Shown: piece by piece, positions 48,148 through 48,623 of the stretch
How the letters are laid out: every line of letters begins with the position of its first letter
How positions within the stretch are numbered: position 1 is the first letter of the stretch
Origin: Candidatus Pelagibacter communis
GTDB lineage: Bacteria; Pseudomonadota; Alphaproteobacteria; Pelagibacterales; Pelagibacteraceae
Direction of reading: 5' to 3'
Length of the DNA stretch: 48,623 nucleotides
NCBI RefSeq assembly: GCF_001179945.1
Contig: NZ_CVSG01000006.1
Span: 1 to 48,623, forward strand
Notes under the pieces: model-generated
Databases searched by the model: none
Seen by the model: the letters and a program-made list of their open reading frames with translations, nothing else
Told to the model about the DNA's origin: nothing
Translations under genes and position numbers: made by a program

Positions 48148-48623
48148 CTAGGCGGCTACTTGCAGTTTATGCTTTGAAACCATGCCGCTCAAAAAATTCC
48201 ATAGATACCTTGCAGTTAATAACGAGGCATTTTCTGCCTTTTTTTGCTCATCACTACTTAAGCCATCTAAAAGTTTTTCGCATTCTGCTCTGTGAATTAC
48301 ATCGGCAGATTTATGCGCCTCAAAAAATTCTAGTCCCTCTTTTGAGTTTACTCCATAAAATTTCTTTAAACCTTGAATTTTTGTTTCTGCAATTTCAGGA
48401 ATTTGTCTTTCATAAGTATACAATGATGCCAAACCTTCCGCATAAGATTTTCTTGCTTGAGCAAAAAAATTATCGATCATATCTTTTGTGAACCAATCAA
48501 GCTTTGTATTTTCAATTTCTATTTCATTTGCTCCAAGAGCTTTGGCGAAATTTTTCCACAATTTTGGATGATCACCATCTTTATTTTCCTCATCCTGTAA
48601 ATTTTCTAAAAGAATTCTTCTTT
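48148..48623 (-). CDS. CADD/PqqC-like iron-dependent oxygenase-fold protein (5' end cut by window edge)
   Basis: The 157 visible residues are the C-terminal two thirds of a heme-oxygenase-like helical protein. RRILLENLQDEENKDGDHPKLWKNFAKALGANE enters at the window edge, followed by FFAQARKSYAEGLASLYTYERQIPEIAETKIQGL and EFFEAHKSADVIHRAECEKLL. The Glu/His-rich sets (LYTYERQIPE, EFFEAHKSADVIHRAE) fit the diiron ligands of CADD, a family linked to para-aminobenzoate synthesis in Chlamydia and related to PqqC. An internal TTG is not the true start: the frame stays open to the edge. The TauE gene follows 56 bases downstream. Confidence 0.82.
   Translation of the reverse strand, partial: RRILLENLQDEENKDGDHPKLWKNFAKALGANEIEIENTKLDWFTKDMIDNFFAQARKSYAEGLASLYTYERQIPEIAETKIQGLKKFYGVNSKEGLEFFEAHKSADVIHRAECEKLLDGLSSDEQKKAENASLLTARYLWNFLSGMVSKHKLQVAA

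Noticed and set aside
1-48623. CRISPR arrays, insertion sequences, rRNA genes, phage or restriction-defence genes
   Set aside because: I looked for regularly spaced repeats, transposase-like frames, rRNA segments and known defence proteins and saw none.

Overview
The window is a compact, strongly A+T-rich bacterial chromosome segment with about sixty genes. Most intergenic gaps are short, and the 3' ends of convergent genes repeatedly touch or overlap. Its gene content fits a free-living marine alphaproteobacterium with a streamlined genome, such as a Pelagibacterales (SAR11)-like organism: a class I ribonucleotide reductase, rpoZ, dusA, an Anbu-type protease, a CaiB-type CoA-transferase and large surface-sugar gene sets. 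The taxonomic statement is inference, because there is no rRNA here to settle it.

Layout. 1-5.6 kb: an ATP-grasp gene (cut by the window edge) divergent from an Anbu protease, an SGNH hydrolase, and nrdAB under a pair of NrdR-like boxes. 5.6-10.6 kb: phosphomannomutase, a TauE/SafE exporter, dusA, rpoZ and an MFS transporter. 10.7-15.9 kb: a CoA-transferase/dehydrogenase/PNPOx-like operon, a secreted alpha/beta hydrolase, a gamma carbonic anhydrase and a thioredoxin-like protein. 15.8-18.3 kb: a small glycosyltransferase group. 18.3-23.7 kb: a tightly overlapping operon for spermidine synthesis and recycling of its by-product methylthioadenosine. It holds mtnP, a tautomerase-family gene, mtnA, a fuculose-phosphate-aldolase-like gene, a fused SpeD-SpeE enzyme and a nitrilase-family amidase, with apt divergent to recycle the adenine. 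23.7-35.0 kb: a surface-polysaccharide island (dTDP-rhamnose-type genes, a GDP-mannose dehydratase, several glycosyltransferases, an acyltransferase and a sugar C-methyltransferase) with one tRNA(CAT) gene in the middle. 35.1-38.7 kb: a one-helix membrane protein, an omega-aminotransferase, a secreted serine hydrolase and a methyltransferase.

38.7-41.4 kb is the most unusual segment. It is a single-strand run of eight small genes. Five or six encode 95-107-residue proteins of the dimeric alpha/beta-barrel (ferredoxin-like) type: two GYD paralogues, an ABM-like protein, a DUF1330 protein and two unassigned ones. The others are a small multi-helix membrane protein and an exported protein that heads the run. 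Several of these genes have strong Shine-Dalgarno sequences, unlike most genes in the window. I know no named pathway for this combination and rank it first as a candidate undescribed system.

41.5-48.6 kb: an enoyl-CoA hydratase divergent from a TerC-like/M23 peptidase pair. Then comes a four-gene module (SxtJ-like membrane protein, SGNH hydrolase, a 50-residue DUF5989 protein, NodU-type carbamoyltransferase), a second TauE/SafE protein, and the 3' part of a CADD/PqqC-like gene that runs off the right edge.

No rRNA, insertion sequence, transposase, CRISPR array, phage gene or plasmid origin was seen. No stretch longer than 300 bases lacks a gene.
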